Positions 43,277 to 54,099 are shown, numbered from the stretch's first letter. The stretch: DNA of 64,000 bases from Desulfovibrio legallii (GCF_900102485.1 NZ_FNBX01000016.1:3375-67374), one strand, 5' to 3'. Numbers and translations are program-made. The notes: a model not told the origin generated them from the letters alone.

Positions 43277-43789
43277 CTATTTCTTGTTCCAGGGCATGGC
43301 CGCCAGCAGCAGAGCCAAGCCGCAGAAGCCGGTGACCCCGGCAAAGACCAGGCCCGCTCCCACAAAGGCTGAGAGCCAGAGCATGCCCGGCCAGACCAGC
43401 CCGCCCAGCAGCCCCAGCAGCACCAGGGAGCCCGCGCCGATCTGGATCTGCCGGAACATGGGCAGGGATTTACCCCCGCGCTCCACCGGCAGCCCTTTGG
43501 CGGCCCAGTTCTGCGTGCCGCCTTCCAGCTGATAGGCCGGGCCTCCGGCCAGCTGCTGGAGCAGGTCGCTGTCCATTCTGGTGCGCCTGCCGGAATTGCA
43601 GGTAAAAATAATGGGGACTTCCGCCGTGGCCGGACGCAGGCCTATCCAGCGGATAATGGAAAGGGGCGCGGCTTCGGCGCCGGGCAGACGCAACGCGGCC
43701 AGTTCATCGGGTTCACGCACGTCCACCAAGCGGGCCGTGCCTTCTTGCAGTTTTTTTTGCGCTTCTTCAGGAGAAATGCTATCAAGCAT
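43277..43789 (-). CDS. Rhodanese-domain membrane protein
   Basis: 170 residues. A rhodanese domain occupies residues 1-105 (ARLVDVREPDELAALRLPGA) with the catalytic loop FTCNSGRRT (Cys64). After a short linker two hydrophobic helices follow (about 118-137 and 140-165) in the DUF2892 arrangement (VLLGLLGGLVWPG). The enzyme should carry sulfane sulfur at the membrane face. It is encoded just ahead of gluQ on the same strand (9-base gap), so the two are probably cotranscribed. Confidence 0.9.
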   Translation of the reverse strand: MLDSISPEEAQKKLQEGTARLVDVREPDELAALRLPGAEAAPLSIIRWIGLRPATAEVPIIFTCNSGRRTRMDSDLLQQLAGGPAYQLEGGTQNWAAKGLPVERGGKSLPMFRQIQIGAGSLVLLGLLGGLVWPGMLWLSAFVGAGLVFAGVTGFCGLALLLAAMPWNKK

Positions 43790-43797
43790 GAGAAAGC

Positions 43798-44817
43798 CTA
43801 CGAATTGCCGCCCCGTTTTTTGAGAGCGGTCTTGGAAGTTTTGCCCACATCGCCCTTGGCCGCCACCTTACGCACGTCGGCAGATTTTTTGTCCGCCCTG
43901 GACGCCTTGGGGGCTCCTTTGGCGGCACGGTCCTTGCCGGACACATCCTTTTTGGCGGATCGGACGGAGGCTTTGTCAGGGGTTTGGGCGGCCTTGCCGC
44001 GCTTGGCGGCGTGAACGGCCTCGGACTTGGCGGAAGAGGAAGCCTTGGGGGAAGATTTGGCGGATCTGGCGGATTTGGCGGAAGTTTTGGCGACGCGGAC
44101 GGCCTCGCGGCGTTTGCCGCTACGCTCGTTACTGGCTACCTGCACAATTTTGTCAGCCTTTTTGCGGGACTTGACGCCGGCTTTCTGTTTGCCCTTCGCC
44201 TTCTTGGCGGAGGAGAGATCGCGCACGGCCCGTTCTTCCGTAAAATCGTTGAGGCGGCGCTCAGCCTGGGCCACCAGGTCTTGCCCGCCTTCCATCTTCA
44301 CGCGCCGCGCGCCCAGAAATGTGTTGCTGAAATAGGGGTCGTCCAGGGAGGTAATCCGCACGGTGGAGCGTCGGTGGGGGCTGTGGATAAATTTGCCGTC
44401 CCCCACATAGATGCCCGTATGGTAGCCCCGCCGCGGATGGCGAAAGGCCACGATATCGCCGGCCCGCATGTCCTCCACCCTGGTGATGCGCTTGCCCACT
44501 ACGGATTGTTCCCGCGCGGTGCGCGGCAGGCTCACGCCCACGCTTTTGTACGCCCAGCAGACGAAACCGGAGCAATCGAACCCGTCAGGCGAAGAACCGC
44601 CCCGCACATAGGGCGTGCCCAGGGCAGAGCGGGCTTTGCTGATGAGTTGCTGGCTGGCCTCCTGCTGCTTGTTGTCAAAAGCGGCCTCATAGGACCGGCG
44701 GAACCGTTCCACACGCAGGGTCTCGTCTTGGGGGCCGCTTTGCTGCTGCCTGGCCGCGCAACCAAAAGCCAGGACGCAGGACGCGAGCAGCACGCCCAGT
44801 TTCAGGCACTTACCCAT
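43798..44817 (-). CDS. NlpC/P60 lipoprotein with Lys/Ala/Ser-rich tail
   Basis: 339 residues from the ATG at 44817, supported by GGAG five bases upstream and by a lipoprotein signal (lipobox LAFGC, Cys21). The NlpC/P60 peptidase domain (about residues 48-170) has the catalytic Cys in SPDGFDCSGFVCWAY and His in GYHTGIYVGDGKFIHSP. From about 195 to the end the chain is a low-complexity Lys/Ala/Ser stretch with repeats such as SAKSARSAKSSPKASSSAKS, likely a disordered wall- or DNA-binding tail. It should cut peptidoglycan stem peptides. The rhodanese gene follows 9 bases downstream. Confidence 0.9.
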   Translation of the reverse strand: MGKCLKLGVLLASCVLAFGCAARQQQSGPQDETLRVERFRRSYEAAFDNKQQEASQQLISKARSALGTPYVRGGSSPDGFDCSGFVCWAYKSVGVSLPRTAREQSVVGKRITRVEDMRAGDIVAFRHPRRGYHTGIYVGDGKFIHSPHRRSTVRITSLDDPYFSNTFLGARRVKMEGGQDLVAQAERRLNDFTEERAVRDLSSAKKAKGKQKAGVKSRKKADKIVQVASNERSGKRREAVRVAKTSAKSARSAKSSPKASSSAKSEAVHAAKRGKAAQTPDKASVRSAKKDVSGKDRAAKGAPKASRADKKSADVRKVAAKGDVGKTSKTALKKRGGNS

Positions 44818-44899
44818 CCGCGCTCCGTATTGGGTTTGCGCCGCGCCGCAAGGGCGGGCGGAGTTTTTCTTCACTGGCGGACGCTCCGGGGCAGAGCAA

Positions 44900-45304
44900 T
44901 CAGGCCTTCATGTCAAGCAAGGTGCCCAGCATGGCGTCGGCCGTGCGCACAACCTGTGCATTGGCCTCATAGGCGTGCTGCGTGGCAATCATCTCCACGG
45001 AAGCCGTTCCCAGGTCCGTGCCGCTGGGCGCGCCGACAATGGTGGTAACGTCGTACACGGCCTGCGCCGGGCTCACGGCGGACGCCCCGTTTGCCGCCTC
45101 AGGCCGCGCGGCGTCCGCTGCGGGCAACACCGCACTGAGACGCGCGCCAAAGCCCGCGGGCCCCGTGGCATAGGCGGCACGCCCAGGCTGAAAGCCGGCC
45201 GTGGAAACATTGGCCACATTGTGCGCCGTTACTGCCAGGCCCCAGGACTGGGCCGTCATGGCGCCCGCGGCTACGGCCAGACTGCTGTTGCTGCTGTTCG
45301 TCAT
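44900..45304 (-). CDS. Flagellar rod/hook-type protein, FlgC-like, orphan
   Basis: 134 residues from the ATG at 45304. The N-terminus (SWGLAVTAHNVANVSTAGFQPGRA) carries the rod-family pattern ANNxANxxTxGF in the form HNVANVSTAGF. The C-terminus EMIATQHAYEANAQVVRTADAMLGTLLDMK is the Flg_bbr_C helix (split: EMIATQHAYEANAQVV and RTADAMLGTLLDMK). The middle is a short Ala-rich link. No other flagellar gene is near, so this may be a structural protein encoded apart from the main flagellar operons or a specialised paralogue. Confidence 0.82.
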   Translation of the reverse strand: MTNSSNSSLAVAAGAMTAQSWGLAVTAHNVANVSTAGFQPGRAAYATGPAGFGARLSAVLPAADAARPEAANGASAVSPAQAVYDVTTIVGAPSGTDLGTASVEMIATQHAYEANAQVVRTADAMLGTLLDMKA

Positions 45305-45424
45305 AAGGGCACCTGGGTTGGTGTAGCACAAGAAACAACAGGTAGGGAAGAATTTTTTTAGACTCTATACATAACGATAAAAGTTATCAATAATATTCTT
45401 CTGGTGCCTGCCGCTGCTCACGGC

Positions 45425-46255
45425 TTACGTCGCCGCCGGCCCGTCGCTCTGCTCCGTCGTCGCGTACGGCCGCCGCACGGCGCTCAGGTCGCGCTCAATG
45501 CGGGCAAAGGCGTTGTGGTTGTGGATAGATTCCATGCTCTCCACCTCCACGCTGAACTGCTCCACCTGGCCGTGTTCCAGCAGGCGCTGCGCCACGTTGC
45601 GCACCACGTCCTCCACAAAGGCGGGGTGGGCAAAGGCGTTTTCCGTCACAAATTTTTCGTCCTCGCGCTTGAGCAGGGTATAGACCGCCGACGAGGCCGA
45701 GGCCTCGGCGATGTCGATAAAATCTTCCAACCAGGAGAAGGCCCGCATGCGCAGCCGCATGCGCACCAAGGCCCGCTGACTGTGCGCGCCCTCCTTGCTG
45801 ATGGCCTTGGAGCACGGGCACACGGTCATGACCGGCACGTCCGCCTCCAGCACAAAGGATTGGCCGGAGTCGTCCAGCTCGCCCGTGAGGCGGCAGGCGT
45901 AGGCCACGGTGGCCGGGCTGCCGGAAACCGGAGCCTTTTTGGAGATAAAATAGGGGAAGCTGAAGCAGGCAAAGGCCCGCCGCGCGCCCAGGCGCTCCTT
46001 GATGGTCAGCAGCAGCCGCCGCACGGACTGGTAGCTGATTTCATCATTCCAGGCCTCCAGCGCCTCCACAAAACGGCTCATATGGGTGCCTTTGAAGGAC
46101 GAGGGCAGGTCCACGCCCAGGTCCACCCTGGCCACAGTCTGCTGGCTGCCCCGGCTGCGGTCGCGCACCAGAAGGGGCAGGTGCAGGTCGCGCACGCCCA
46201 CCCGGTCTATGTTCAGCGCCACCTGGGGGGCGTGGCTTTGCACGTCTTCCATCAT
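45425..46255 (-). CDS. folE2: GTP cyclohydrolase FolE2
   Basis: 276 residues. FolE2 (COG1469) features: [28 protein letters not shown], the catalytic Cys/Glu region [20 protein letters not shown] and [20 protein letters not shown]. It converts GTP to dihydroneopterin triphosphate for folate and queuosine synthesis and does not depend on zinc as strictly as FolE1. The start ATG overlaps the nikR stop, so it is coupled to the nickel regulator gene. The alternative ATG at 46252 is one codon downstream. Confidence 0.93.
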   Translation of the reverse strand: MMEDVQSHAPQVALNIDRVGVRDLHLPLLVRDRSRGSQQTVARVDLGVDLPSSFKGTHMSRFVEALEAWNDEISYQSVRRLLLTIKERLGARRAFACFSFPYFISKKAPVSGSPATVAYACRLTGELDDSGQSFVLEADVPVMTVCPCSKAISKEGAHSQRALVRMRLRMRAFSWLEDFIDIAEASASSAVYTLLKREDEKFVTENAFAHPAFVEDVVRNVAQRLLEHGQVEQFSVEVESMESIHNHNAFARIERDLSAVRRPYATTEQSDGPAAT

Positions 46256-46668
46256 GCCAGATCCTGCCCCGTTGTTGTGCCCGTGAATACCCCGTGCTTC
46301 ACGCCCCGGCAGGAAATGAGCTTGTCCGCCAGGGCCCGCAGGCGGCGGGGTTCGCCTTTGAGCACCAGCACTTCCAAACAGTTGTAGTGGTCCAGATGCA
46401 CGTGCAGGGTGGTGATGATCAGCTCGTGCTCGTCGTGCTGGATCTGCATGAGCTTGCGGGCCAGGTCGTTTTTGTGATGGTCATAGACCAGCGTCAAGGT
46501 GCCAGCGCCGTAAACGTCGTTGTGCCAGCTCTCCTCCACCAGGGCCTTGCGGATCAGATCGCGGATGGCCTCGGAGCGGTTGGGATAGCTTTTGCGCCGA
46601 CAGAGTTCGTCAAACGGTTCCAGCAGGTCTTCGTCCAGAGACACGCCAAAGCGGGCCAGATTTCCCAT
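46252..46668 (-). CDS. nikR: Nickel-responsive regulator NikR
   Basis: 138 residues from the ATG at 46668 behind AGGA. An N-terminal ribbon-helix-helix ([32 protein letters not shown]) binds DNA. The C-terminal ACT-like domain has the nickel ligands in [24 protein letters not shown], i.e. His, His-x-His and Cys in the expected spacing (seen as [14 protein letters not shown]). With nickel it represses uptake or nickel-enzyme genes. Cotranscription with folE2 suggests metal control of pterin synthesis, which is inference. Confidence 0.94.
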   Translation of the reverse strand: MGNLARFGVSLDEDLLEPFDELCRRKSYPNRSEAIRDLIRKALVEESWHNDVYGAGTLTLVYDHHKNDLARKLMQIQHDEHELIITTLHVHLDHYNCLEVLVLKGEPRRLRALADKLISCRGVKHGVFTGTTTGQDLA

Positions 46669-46690
46669 AACATATTCCTGTGGCGGCTGT

Positions 46691-47479
46691 TCAGCGGAGC
46701 CGCCCGTTGCCGATGCGCCCGCCGCCGGAAGTTGGAAAGGCCGGGGCGCGGCGGATTTCCCAGACCCGCACGGTGACGGGCACAGGCTGGGCGTAGATGG
46801 GCTCCACAACGCGGCTGAAAACCTGCCGCCCCTGCCAGCCGCCGTTGTGCAGAGCGTGCAGAAAGGCCTCATACACAGTGCGGCCCGGCTCCGCCACCCA
46901 GGCCGCCCCGTCCGGGGCCAGGGCGCGGTCCAGAAAGTGCAGCACCGGGGCCACAAAGCGCTTTTCGTACATGATGTCGCCGCCCCAGACGCGCGCCATG
47001 CCGCCCTGGGCCACAGCGGGCCGCCGCCAGTCCATGACTGCCCATAACGGCTGGTCCACGTTGTTGCGGGCGGCGTTCCGGCGGGCGAAGCGCAGGGCTT
47101 CTTCCTCGTAGTCCACGGCCGTGACCCGCGCCCCCAGCCACTGCCCCGTCAGGGCTGTGAGCCCCAGGCCGCAGCCCAGGTCCAGGCAGGCGCGCCCGGC
47201 GATTTCCTCCCGCCGCAGGGCCAGCCAGTCGGCCAGGGCCACGCTGGCGGGCCAGAGTTCCGTCCAGTAAGGGAGGCGCTCATCGGCAAAATCGTCGGGG
47301 TCGGCGGTCATGGCTTCCCACAACGATTCCAGATCGGCCGCCCGCTCAAGCCGCCACAGCCGCCCCGCCGCGCGCACGGCAATATGCGGGCTGTAGGCGG
47401 TAAGCCCGTGCGTGCCCGCGGATTCCGGGGCATTGCCAGAGGGTTGCGGCGGCATCTTCACCGTGGCACCATAACGCAT
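46691..47479 (-). CDS. Class I SAM-dependent methyltransferase
   Basis: 262 residues from the ATG at 47479 (an ATG at 47455 is an alternative). Motif I is [15 protein letters not shown] (about residue 96), followed by [35 protein letters not shown] just ahead is typical of the nicotinamide-N-methyltransferase-like/METTL21-like group, which modifies proteins or small molecules. [12 protein letters not shown] fits motif IV. The target cannot be told. It precedes nikR by 22 bases on the same strand. Confidence 0.88.
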   Translation of the reverse strand: MRYGATVKMPPQPSGNAPESAGTHGLTAYSPHIAVRAAGRLWRLERAADLESLWEAMTADPDDFADERLPYWTELWPASVALADWLALRREEIAGRACLDLGCGLGLTALTGQWLGARVTAVDYEEEALRFARRNAARNNVDQPLWAVMDWRRPAVAQGGMARVWGGDIMYEKRFVAPVLHFLDRALAPDGAAWVAEPGRTVYEAFLHALHNGGWQGRQVFSRVVEPIYAQPVPVTVRVWEIRRAPAFPTSGGGRIGNGRLR

Positions 47480-47692
47480 TGCCGCCGGGCTGTACAGGGC
47501 AGGCCCGCACCCTGCCCGCCGCCCCGCACGCAGGGCGCATCCCTGCAGATCGCGCCGCCAACCGGTTTGCCCGCCAGCCGTCGGCACGGTTGACGGCCGA
47601 GGGCTTGGCATGTATTGTTCCCCAGTTTTAGCAAACGGCGTCGGCAGGGCCGAGGCCGCCCTTCCCATCCCCAAAATCCGCAGGAAGATCCA

Positions 47693-50600
47693 ATGCCCAA
47701 GCGTACGGATTTGCACAAAATTCTCGTCATCGGCGCGGGGCCCATCATCATCGGTCAGGGCTGCGAGTTTGACTACTCCGGCTCCCAGGCCGTCAAGGCT
47801 CTCAAGGAAGAGGGCTACGAGGTGGTGCTGGTCAACTCCAACCCGGCCACCATCATGACCGATCCGCACCTGGCCGACGCCACCTATGTGGAACCCATCG
47901 AGCATGAAACCCTGGCCACCATCATCCGCAAGGAACGCCCCGACGCCCTGTTGCCCACCCTTGGCGGTCAGACGGCTTTGAACGCCGCTCTTGGGCTGGC
48001 CAAGAGCGGCGTTTTGGCGGAATGCGGCGTGGAGCTCATCGGCGCGCGGGCCGAGGTCATTGAAAAGGCCGAAAGCCGCGAGCTGTTCCGCGAGGCCATG
48101 GAGCGCATCGGCCTCCAGGTGCCGGCCAGCGGCATTGCCCGCAGCATGGACGACGTGCGCCGCCTGGGCAATGTGCTGCCCTTCCCGCTTATCGTGCGGC
48201 CCGCCTTCACCCTGGGCGGCACGGGCGGCGGCGTGGCCTACAACCTGGAAGATCTGGAAGAGGTGGCCGCCAACGGCCTTGCCGCCAGCCCCACCTCCGA
48301 AGTCATGATCGAACAGAGCGTGCTGGGCTGGAAGGAAATTGAGATGGAGGTCATGCGCGACGCCAAGGACAACTGCGTCATCATTTGCTCCATTGAAAAC
48401 TTCGACCCCATGGGCGTGCACACGGGCGACTCCATCACCGTGGCCCCCATCCAGACGCTCTCAGACGCGGAATACCAGAAGATTCGCGACGCTTCCATCG
48501 CCATCATGCGCGAAATCGGCGTGGAGACGGGCGGTAGCAACGTGCAGTTCGGCATTAATCCGGCCAACGGCGACCTGGTGGTCATTGAGATGAACCCGCG
48601 GGTGTCGCGCTCCTCGGCGCTGGCCTCCAAGGCCACGGGCTTCCCCATCGCCAAAATCGCGGCCAAGCTGGCCGTGGGCTACACCCTGGACGAGCTCAGC
48701 AACGACATCACCCGCGAGACCGTGGCCAGCTTTGAGCCGGCCATCGACTACTGCGTGGTCAAGGTGCCGCGCTTTACCTTTGAAAAGTTCCCCGGGGCCA
48801 AGGACGAGCTGACCACCTCCATGAAGAGCGTGGGCGAAGCCATGAGCATCGGCCGCACCTTTAAGGAAGCCCTGCAAAAGGGGCTGCGCTCCATGGAGAT
48901 CGGGGCCACGGGCCTGGGCTTTAACTTCCGCGCCGCCCTGCCCGAACGCGACGCCATTCTGGAGGCCCTGCACAGGCCCAATTCCAAACGCATCTTCGCC
49001 CTGCGTCAGGCCCTGGCCGCGGGCCTGAGCGAGGAAGAAATCGTGGCCGCGTCCTCCTTTGACCCCTGGTTTGTGCGGCAGGTCAGGGACATCGTGGACA
49101 TGGAGGCCCGCATCAGCGACTTCGGCCTGGCCAACGACATGACAGCCGCCAACCCGGACCTGCGCCACATCCTGCGCGAGGCCAAAGAGTACGGCTTTTC
49201 CGACCGGCAGCTGGCCGAAATGTGGAAACGGCCCGAAAGCGACATCCGCCGCCTGCGCAAAGAAATGGACATCGTGCCCACCTACTACCTGGTGGATACC
49301 TGCGCAGCGGAATTTGAGGCCTACACCCCCTACTTCTACTCCACCTACGAGCGCGGTGACGAGCTGGCGGTGGAAGACAGGCGCAAGGTGCTCATCCTGG
49401 GCGGCGGCCCCAACCGCATCGGCCAGGGCATTGAGTTCGACTACTGCTGCTGCCACGCCTCCTTTGCCCTGCGCGACGCGGGCGTCATGGCCATTATGGC
49501 CAACTCCAACCCCGAAACCGTGTCCACGGACTACGACACCTCGGACCGCCTCTACTTCGAGCCCCTGACCTTTGAAGACGTCATGAACATTGTTGAGAAG
49601 GAAAAGCCCGAAGGCGTCATCGTGCAGTTCGGCGGACAGACGCCCCTCAACCTGGCCGTGCCCCTCATGCGCGCGGGCGTGCCCATCCTGGGCACCAGCC
49701 CGGACGCCATTGACCGGGCCGAAGACCGGGAGCGCTTTCAGGCCCTCATCCAGAAGCTCCATCTGCTGCAGCCGCCCAACGGCACGGCCATGAGCCTGGA
49801 AGAAGCCAAGGCGGCGGCCGAACGCATCACCTACCCCGTGGTGGTGCGGCCAAGCTATGTACTGGGCGGGCGCGCCATGGCTGTGGTCTACGACGCTGCG
49901 GAGCTTGCCGACTACTTCCACGCCCAGGTGCCCCAGAAGCCGGAGCATCCCATCCTCATCGACAAGTTCCTGGAACACGCCGTGGAGGTGGACGTGGACG
50001 CCCTTTCCGACGGCAAGGACGTCTATGTTGCCGGCATTATGGAGCATATCGAAGAAGCCGGCATCCACTCCGGCGACTCGGCCTGCGTGCTGCCCTCCTA
50101 CTCCCTCTCCTACGACCATGTGGCCAACATCGCGGCCCAGACCGAAGCCCTGGCCCGGGAGCTGCGCGTGGTGGGCCTCATGAACATCCAGTTCGCCATT
50201 AAGGGCGACGACATCTATATTCTGGAAGTGAACCCGCGCGCCTCGCGCACGGCCCCCTTTGTCTCCAAGGCCACGGGCGTGCCCCTGCCCTACCTGGCCA
50301 CCCAGGTCATGCTGGGCAAAACCCTGGAGGAGCTGGACCCCTGGGGCCTGCGCAAAGGCGGCTTCGTCTGCGTGAAGGAAGCCGTGCTGCCCTTCCAGCG
50401 CTTCCCCGGCGTGGACGTCATCCTGGGACCGGAAATGCACTCCACAGGCGAAGTCATGGGCATGGGGCCGAGCTTTGGCGAAGCCTTCCTCAAAAGTCAG
50501 CTGGGCGCAGGCCAGGTGCTGCCCCAGGGCGGACGCATCTTCCTTTCGGTCAACGACAGGGATAAGCCCTATCTGCCTGAAGTGGCTAAAAAATTCGCCA

Positions 50601-50935
50601 CGCTGGGTTTCCAGCTTCTGGCCACGCGCGGCACCGCCGCCGTGCTGCGCGCCCAGGGCCTGGAAGTGGAAGAGGTGCTCAAGGTCTATGAAGGCCGGCC
50701 CAATATCGTGGACCTGCTCATCAACCACGAGGTGGCCCTGGTCATCAACACGGCCTCTGGCAAGCACACGGCCAGGGATTCCAAAGCCATCCGACACGCG
50801 GCCCTTATGTACAAGGTGCCCTACTGCACCACCATCGCCGCCGCCAGGGCCACGGCCACGGCCATCGGCTCCCGCCGCGACGAGGTGCATGTGGAAAGCC
50901 TGCAGGAATACTACGCGCGCGAAGCGCGGGCATAG
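47693..50935 (+). CDS. carB: Carbamoyl-phosphate synthase large subunit
   Basis: 1080 residues from the ATG at 47693 (AGGAAG upstream). Two ATP-grasp synthetase halves are visible: [20 protein letters not shown] at the N-terminus and [20 protein letters not shown] from about residue 565. Each is followed by a [16 protein letters not shown] or [18 protein letters not shown] loop. The last 130 residues form the allosteric MGS-like domain ([14 protein letters not shown]). It makes carbamoyl phosphate for pyrimidine and arginine synthesis with ammonia channelled from CarA. The gene precedes carA, the reverse of the commonest order. Confidence 0.97.
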   Translation: MPKRTDLHKILVIGAGPIIIGQGCEFDYSGSQAVKALKEEGYEVVLVNSNPATIMTDPHLADATYVEPIEHETLATIIRKERPDALLPTLGGQTALNAALGLAKSGVLAECGVELIGARAEVIEKAESRELFREAMERIGLQVPASGIARSMDDVRRLGNVLPFPLIVRPAFTLGGTGGGVAYNLEDLEEVAANGLAASPTSEVMIEQSVLGWKEIEMEVMRDAKDNCVIICSIENFDPMGVHTGDSITVAPIQTLSDAEYQKIRDASIAIMREIGVETGGSNVQFGINPANGDLVVIEMNPRVSRSSALASKATGFPIAKIAAKLAVGYTLDELSNDITRETVASFEPAIDYCVVKVPRFTFEKFPGAKDELTTSMKSVGEAMSIGRTFKEALQKGLRSMEIGATGLGFNFRAALPERDAILEALHRPNSKRIFALRQALAAGLSEEEIVAASSFDPWFVRQVRDIVDMEARISDFGLANDMTAANPDLRHILREAKEYGFSDRQLAEMWKRPESDIRRLRKEMDIVPTYYLVDTCAAEFEAYTPYFYSTYERGDELAVEDRRKVLILGGGPNRIGQGIEFDYCCCHASFALRDAGVMAIMANSNPETVSTDYDTSDRLYFEPLTFEDVMNIVEKEKPEGVIVQFGGQTPLNLAVPLMRAGVPILGTSPDAIDRAEDRERFQALIQKLHLLQPPNGTAMSLEEAKAAAERITYPVVVRPSYVLGGRAMAVVYDAAELADYFHAQVPQKPEHPILIDKFLEHAVEVDVDALSDGKDVYVAGIMEHIEEAGIHSGDSACVLPSYSLSYDHVANIAAQTEALARELRVVGLMNIQFAIKGDDIYILEVNPRASRTAPFVSKATGVPLPYLATQVMLGKTLEELDPWGLRKGGFVCVKEAVLPFQRFPGVDVILGPEMHSTGEVMGMGPSFGEAFLKSQLGAGQVLPQGGRIFLSVNDRDKPYLPEVAKKFATLGFQLLATRGTAAVLRAQGLEVEEVLKVYEGRPNIVDLLINHEVALVINTASGKHTARDSKAIRHAALMYKVPYCTTIAAARATATAIGSRRDEVHVESLQEYYAREARA

Positions 50936-51004
50936 GCTACGGGCCACGCCCACGGGCGGGCCGATGCAGAAAGATATGACGCGCAAACTGCGCGGGGGTA
51001 CAGT

Positions 51005-52135
51005 ATGAAAGCATTGCTGGTGCTGGAAGACGGCTTTACGTTGGAAGGCAAATCCTTTACCGGCGACTTTGAAACCGGCGGCGAAGTCATCTTCACCACG
51101 GGCATGACAGGCTATCAGGAGGTGCTCACTGACCCCTCCTACTACGGGCAGATGGTCTGCATGACCTATCCGCTCATCGGCAACTACGGCATCTGCCCGG
51201 AAGACATGGAATCCGCCCGGGTGCACTGCGCCGCCTTTCTGGTCAAGGAATGCTGCAGGCAGCCTTCCAGCTGGCGGGCCGCCATGTCTTTGCCCGCCTT
51301 TCTCCAGCGCTATGAAACCCCAGGCATGGAAGGGCTGGACACCCGCGCCCTGACCCGCCACCTGCGCCTGCACGGGGCCATGCGCGGCGTCATCTCCACC
51401 AGGGAGCAGAACCCCCGCATCCTGCAGGAACGCGCCCGCGCCCTGCCCACCATGAAGGGCCGCAACCTGGTGCCCTTTGTGGCCGCCCGCACGCCCTACG
51501 CCTGGATCGACAACGCCCCGCAGGACGTCAGCCTGGACGAAAACGGCGCGTATGCCTGGCGCGGCACGGGCCTGCCCCTGCTGGTCTATGACTACGGCAT
51601 CAAGTGGAACATCCTGCGCTGCCTCTGCGCGGCGGGCTTCGAGCCCCTGGCCGTGCCTCCGGATTTCAGCGCGGCGCAGGCCAAGGCCAGTGGGGCCCAG
51701 GGCGTGTTCCTCTCCAACGGCCCTGGCGATCCGGCCACCCTGACCAGCGAAATCGCCCTGGTGCGCGAGCTTATAGACATGTTCCCGGTCACGGGCATCT
51801 GCCTCGGCCACCAGCTCATCGGCCACGCCCTGGGCGGCTGCACGGACAAGCTCAAGTTCGGCCACCACGGCTGCAACCACCCGGTCAAAGACCTGACCAC
51901 CGGACGCATTGAAATCTCGTCGCAGAACCACGGCTTCCATGTGGTGCTGGACGGCGTGCCCGATGTGGAGGCCACCCACGTCAACCTCAACGACAACACC
52001 CTGGAAGGGCTGCGCCACGTCAAGCTGCCCGTCATGAGCGTGCAGTACCATCCCGAAGCCGCGGCGGGCCCCCACGACGGGCGCTACCTTTTTGCGCGGT
52101 TTAAGGATATGATTGCCGCAGCCGTCAACGCCTGA
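51005..52135 (+). CDS. carA: Carbamoyl-phosphate synthase small subunit
   Basis: 376 residues. The N-terminal CPSase domain has [20 protein letters not shown] and [17 protein letters not shown]. The class I glutamine amidotransferase domain has [10 protein letters not shown], the nucleophile Cys266 in [15 protein letters not shown], and [11 protein letters not shown] with the His/Glu of the triad. It hydrolyses glutamine and feeds ammonia to CarB. It starts 69 bases behind carB. Confidence 0.97.
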   Translation: MKALLVLEDGFTLEGKSFTGDFETGGEVIFTTGMTGYQEVLTDPSYYGQMVCMTYPLIGNYGICPEDMESARVHCAAFLVKECCRQPSSWRAAMSLPAFLQRYETPGMEGLDTRALTRHLRLHGAMRGVISTREQNPRILQERARALPTMKGRNLVPFVAARTPYAWIDNAPQDVSLDENGAYAWRGTGLPLLVYDYGIKWNILRCLCAAGFEPLAVPPDFSAAQAKASGAQGVFLSNGPGDPATLTSEIALVRELIDMFPVTGICLGHQLIGHALGGCTDKLKFGHHGCNHPVKDLTTGRIEISSQNHGFHVVLDGVPDVEATHVNLNDNTLEGLRHVKLPVMSVQYHPEAAAGPHDGRYLFARFKDMIAAAVNA

Positions 52136-52354
52136 GGCCCGGCCGCCGGCTCTGCCGGCCCCGTTACGCGCGCGGCCCTTGCCGGAATGCCTCGCGCAAA
52201 ACAAGGGCCTTGCCCGTTGCGCGAACGCGCCGGGCGCAGCCGGCCCGGGAAGACGGCACTTGAAATGCCCCGGTGCTTGCGGCTATGCTGGGGCGACGTC
52301 CGCGCGTCTTTTGGCGGCCCTGCCGCCATGACCCCAACCCCAAAGGAGCTTCGC

Positions 52355-52783
52355 GTGAAAAAGACACTGCTGAGTCTGGCCCTGGCCCTGGCCCTGGCGG
52401 CGCCCTGCGCCCCGGCCCTGGCCGCCGACGACGGACCGCACACCACGCGCAATAACCCCGTGGAACAATTCACGGGAGCCGTCTGGCAACGCACCGAAGA
52501 ATCTGAAAAAGCCTCCTTCCTCTTCGGGGTGGAAACCGCCATTACCGTGGAATACTTTGTTAACGCCAAACTGACCGAAAAAGCCGCCAAGGCCGGCAAA
52601 CGCCCGGTCTACACCCTCTCCCCCTTTGAAAAAGGCTGGATGAAGGCCTTCAAGGGCATGAACCGGGCCCAGGTGGCGGCCGAAGTGGACAAGTGGTACG
52701 CCGCCAACCCACAGAGCCTCGACCGCCCGGTCATGGAAGTGATCTGGTATGAACTCATCGCGCCCCGTCTGGCCGCCAAGTAA
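52355..52783 (+). CDS. Uncharacterised secreted protein
   Basis: 142 residues from a GTG at 52355, chosen for the AAAGGAG upstream and because it opens a clean signal peptide (KKTLLSLALALALAAP, cleavage near ALA-ADD at about 24). The mature part has EQFTGAVWQRTEESEKASFL and FEKGWMKAFKGMNRAQVAAEVDKWYAANP (two pieces of one helical region), then VMEVIWYELIAPRL. The helix order recalls small periplasmic helper or immunity-type proteins, but I cannot place it in a family. It precedes the glycine-zipper lipoprotein by 30 bases. Confidence 0.8.
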   Translation: MKKTLLSLALALALAAPCAPALAADDGPHTTRNNPVEQFTGAVWQRTEESEKASFLFGVETAITVEYFVNAKLTEKAAKAGKRPVYTLSPFEKGWMKAFKGMNRAQVAAEVDKWYAANPQSLDRPVMEVIWYELIAPRLAAK

Positions 52784-52813
52784 GTGGCCGCACGGCAGCG
52801 CAAGGAGATTGCT

Positions 52814-53056
52814 ATGAAAAAATTCCTGATGATCGGCCTTCTGGCCGCAGTGGTGGCCAGCGGCCTCGGCTGCACCAACATGAGCAAAACCCAGCAGGGC
52901 GTGGCCAGCGGCGCGGCCCTGGGCGCTCTGGGCGGCGCAGGCGTGGCCGCCATAGCCGGCGGCTCCGCAGGTTGGGGCGCGCTGACCGGCGCGGGCGTGG
53001 GTGCCTTGGCCGGCGGCATTATCGGCCACGAGCAAAGCAAGAACAAAGGCTGGTAA
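52814..53056 (+). CDS. Glycine-zipper lipoprotein
   Basis: 80 residues from the ATG at 52814 behind AAGGAGA. The signal FLMIGLLAAVVASGLGC ends in a lipobox (Cys20). The rest is a glycine zipper (GAALGALGGAGVAAIAGG and GALTGAGVGALAGGIIGHE), as in small outer-membrane-associated lipoproteins. It probably inserts a Gly-rich helix pair into the outer membrane; the role is unknown. It shares a terminator with the gene before it. Confidence 0.85.
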   Translation: MKKFLMIGLLAAVVASGLGCTNMSKTQQGVASGAALGALGGAGVAAIAGGSAGWGALTGAGVGALAGGIIGHEQSKNKGW

Positions 53057-53100
53057 CAAACCGGCCCGCCCGGCGGGGGGAAAGCCTCCCGCCACAGAGA

Positions 53101-53127
53101 GGCCGCCCTTGCCGGGCGGCCTTTTTT
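53101..53127 (+). terminator. Rho-independent terminator
   Basis: GGCCGCCC (53101-53108), 5-base loop, GGGCGGCC (53114-53121), then six T. Confidence 0.92.
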
Positions 53128-53226
53128 GTCCTGATCCGGCCCGAGCCCTGTGCCGGATTTCACTTGCCCAACGCTTTTTTTGGGCTCATAATTACAGGCA
53201 AATCCCCCCTAAAACCGGAGGCAGAC

Positions 53227-54099
53227 ATGAAGGATATTCGCAAGGTCGTCATCCCCGTAGCCGGATGGGGCACGCGCTCCCTGCCAGCCACCAAGAATAT
53301 TCCTAAGGAAATGCTGCCCATCTACAACAAACCTGTCATCCAGTATGTTGTGGAGGAGGCCCAGCGCGCCGATATTGAAGACGTCATCTTCGTCACCAAC
53401 CGGGACAAGAGCGTCATTGAAGACCACTTTGACTACAACCTGCAGCTGGAAGCCGTGCTCCAACGGGCGGGCAAACTGGACAAGCTGGCCGAGGTGCGCC
53501 GCGTGGCGGAAATGGTCAACATCATGTCCGTGCGCCAGAAAAAGCAGCTGGGCCTGGGGCATGCCGTGCTCTGCGCCCGCGAGCTGGTGCGGGGCGATCC
53601 CTTTGCCATTATGGTGGGCGACGACCTCATGTTCGGTGGCGTGCCCGGCATCGGTCAGCTCAAGGAAGTGGCCCTGGCCGAAAACATGCCCGTCATTGGG
53701 GTCATGGAAGTGCCGTGGGAAAAAGTCGACCGCTATGGCATTATTGACGGCGAAGAAGTGACCCCTGGCGTCTACCGCGTCAAAAGCATGGTGGAAAAAC
53801 CCCGGCGGGAAGACGCGCCCTCGCGCCTGGCCATTGTGGGCCGCTACATCCTTACGCCGGACATTTTCGACTATCTGGAAAAAGTCACGCCCGGCCACGG
53901 CGGCGAAATTCAGCTTACAGACGCCCTGCAGGCCATGGCCCAGGAACGGGGCATAATGGCCGTGCGTATGACCGGCATGCGCTTTGACGCCGGCGACTGG
54001 GCCGAATTTCTCACCGCCAACATCTATTTTGCCCTGCAGGACGAAGAGCTGCGCTACGAGCTGCTGGACAAGCTGCGCAAGATCGTGCAGTTCCATTAG
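53227..54099 (+). CDS. galU: UTP-glucose-1-phosphate uridylyltransferase
   Basis: 290 residues from the ATG at 53227 with GGAGG upstream. The nucleotidyltransferase signature VIPVAGWGTRSLPATKNIPK is at the N-terminus (one change from the common GxGTR form), with YVVEEAQRADIEDVIFVT and MVGDDLMFG. VEKP at about residue 193 contacts the sugar phosphate. It makes UDP-glucose for envelope polysaccharides. The stop codon TAG is the first part of intergenic element copy C. Confidence 0.95.
   Translation: MKDIRKVVIPVAGWGTRSLPATKNIPKEMLPIYNKPVIQYVVEEAQRADIEDVIFVTNRDKSVIEDHFDYNLQLEAVLQRAGKLDKLAEVRRVAEMVNIMSVRQKKQLGLGHAVLCARELVRGDPFAIMVGDDLMFGGVPGIGQLKEVALAENMPVIGVMEVPWEKVDRYGIIDGEEVTPGVYRVKSMVEKPRREDAPSRLAIVGRYILTPDIFDYLEKVTPGHGGEIQLTDALQAMAQERGIMAVRMTGMRFDAGDWAEFLTANIYFALQDEELRYELLDKLRKIVQFH

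Noticed and set aside
46691..48421. Upstream extension of the methyltransferase frame into carB
   Set aside because: The extra part overlaps carB in antisense and lacks a plausible start; the gene is better begun at 47479.
48461..52204. 1247-codon open frame on the minus strand across carB and carA
   Set aside because: Antisense shadow of two certain genes; no motif or ribosome site.
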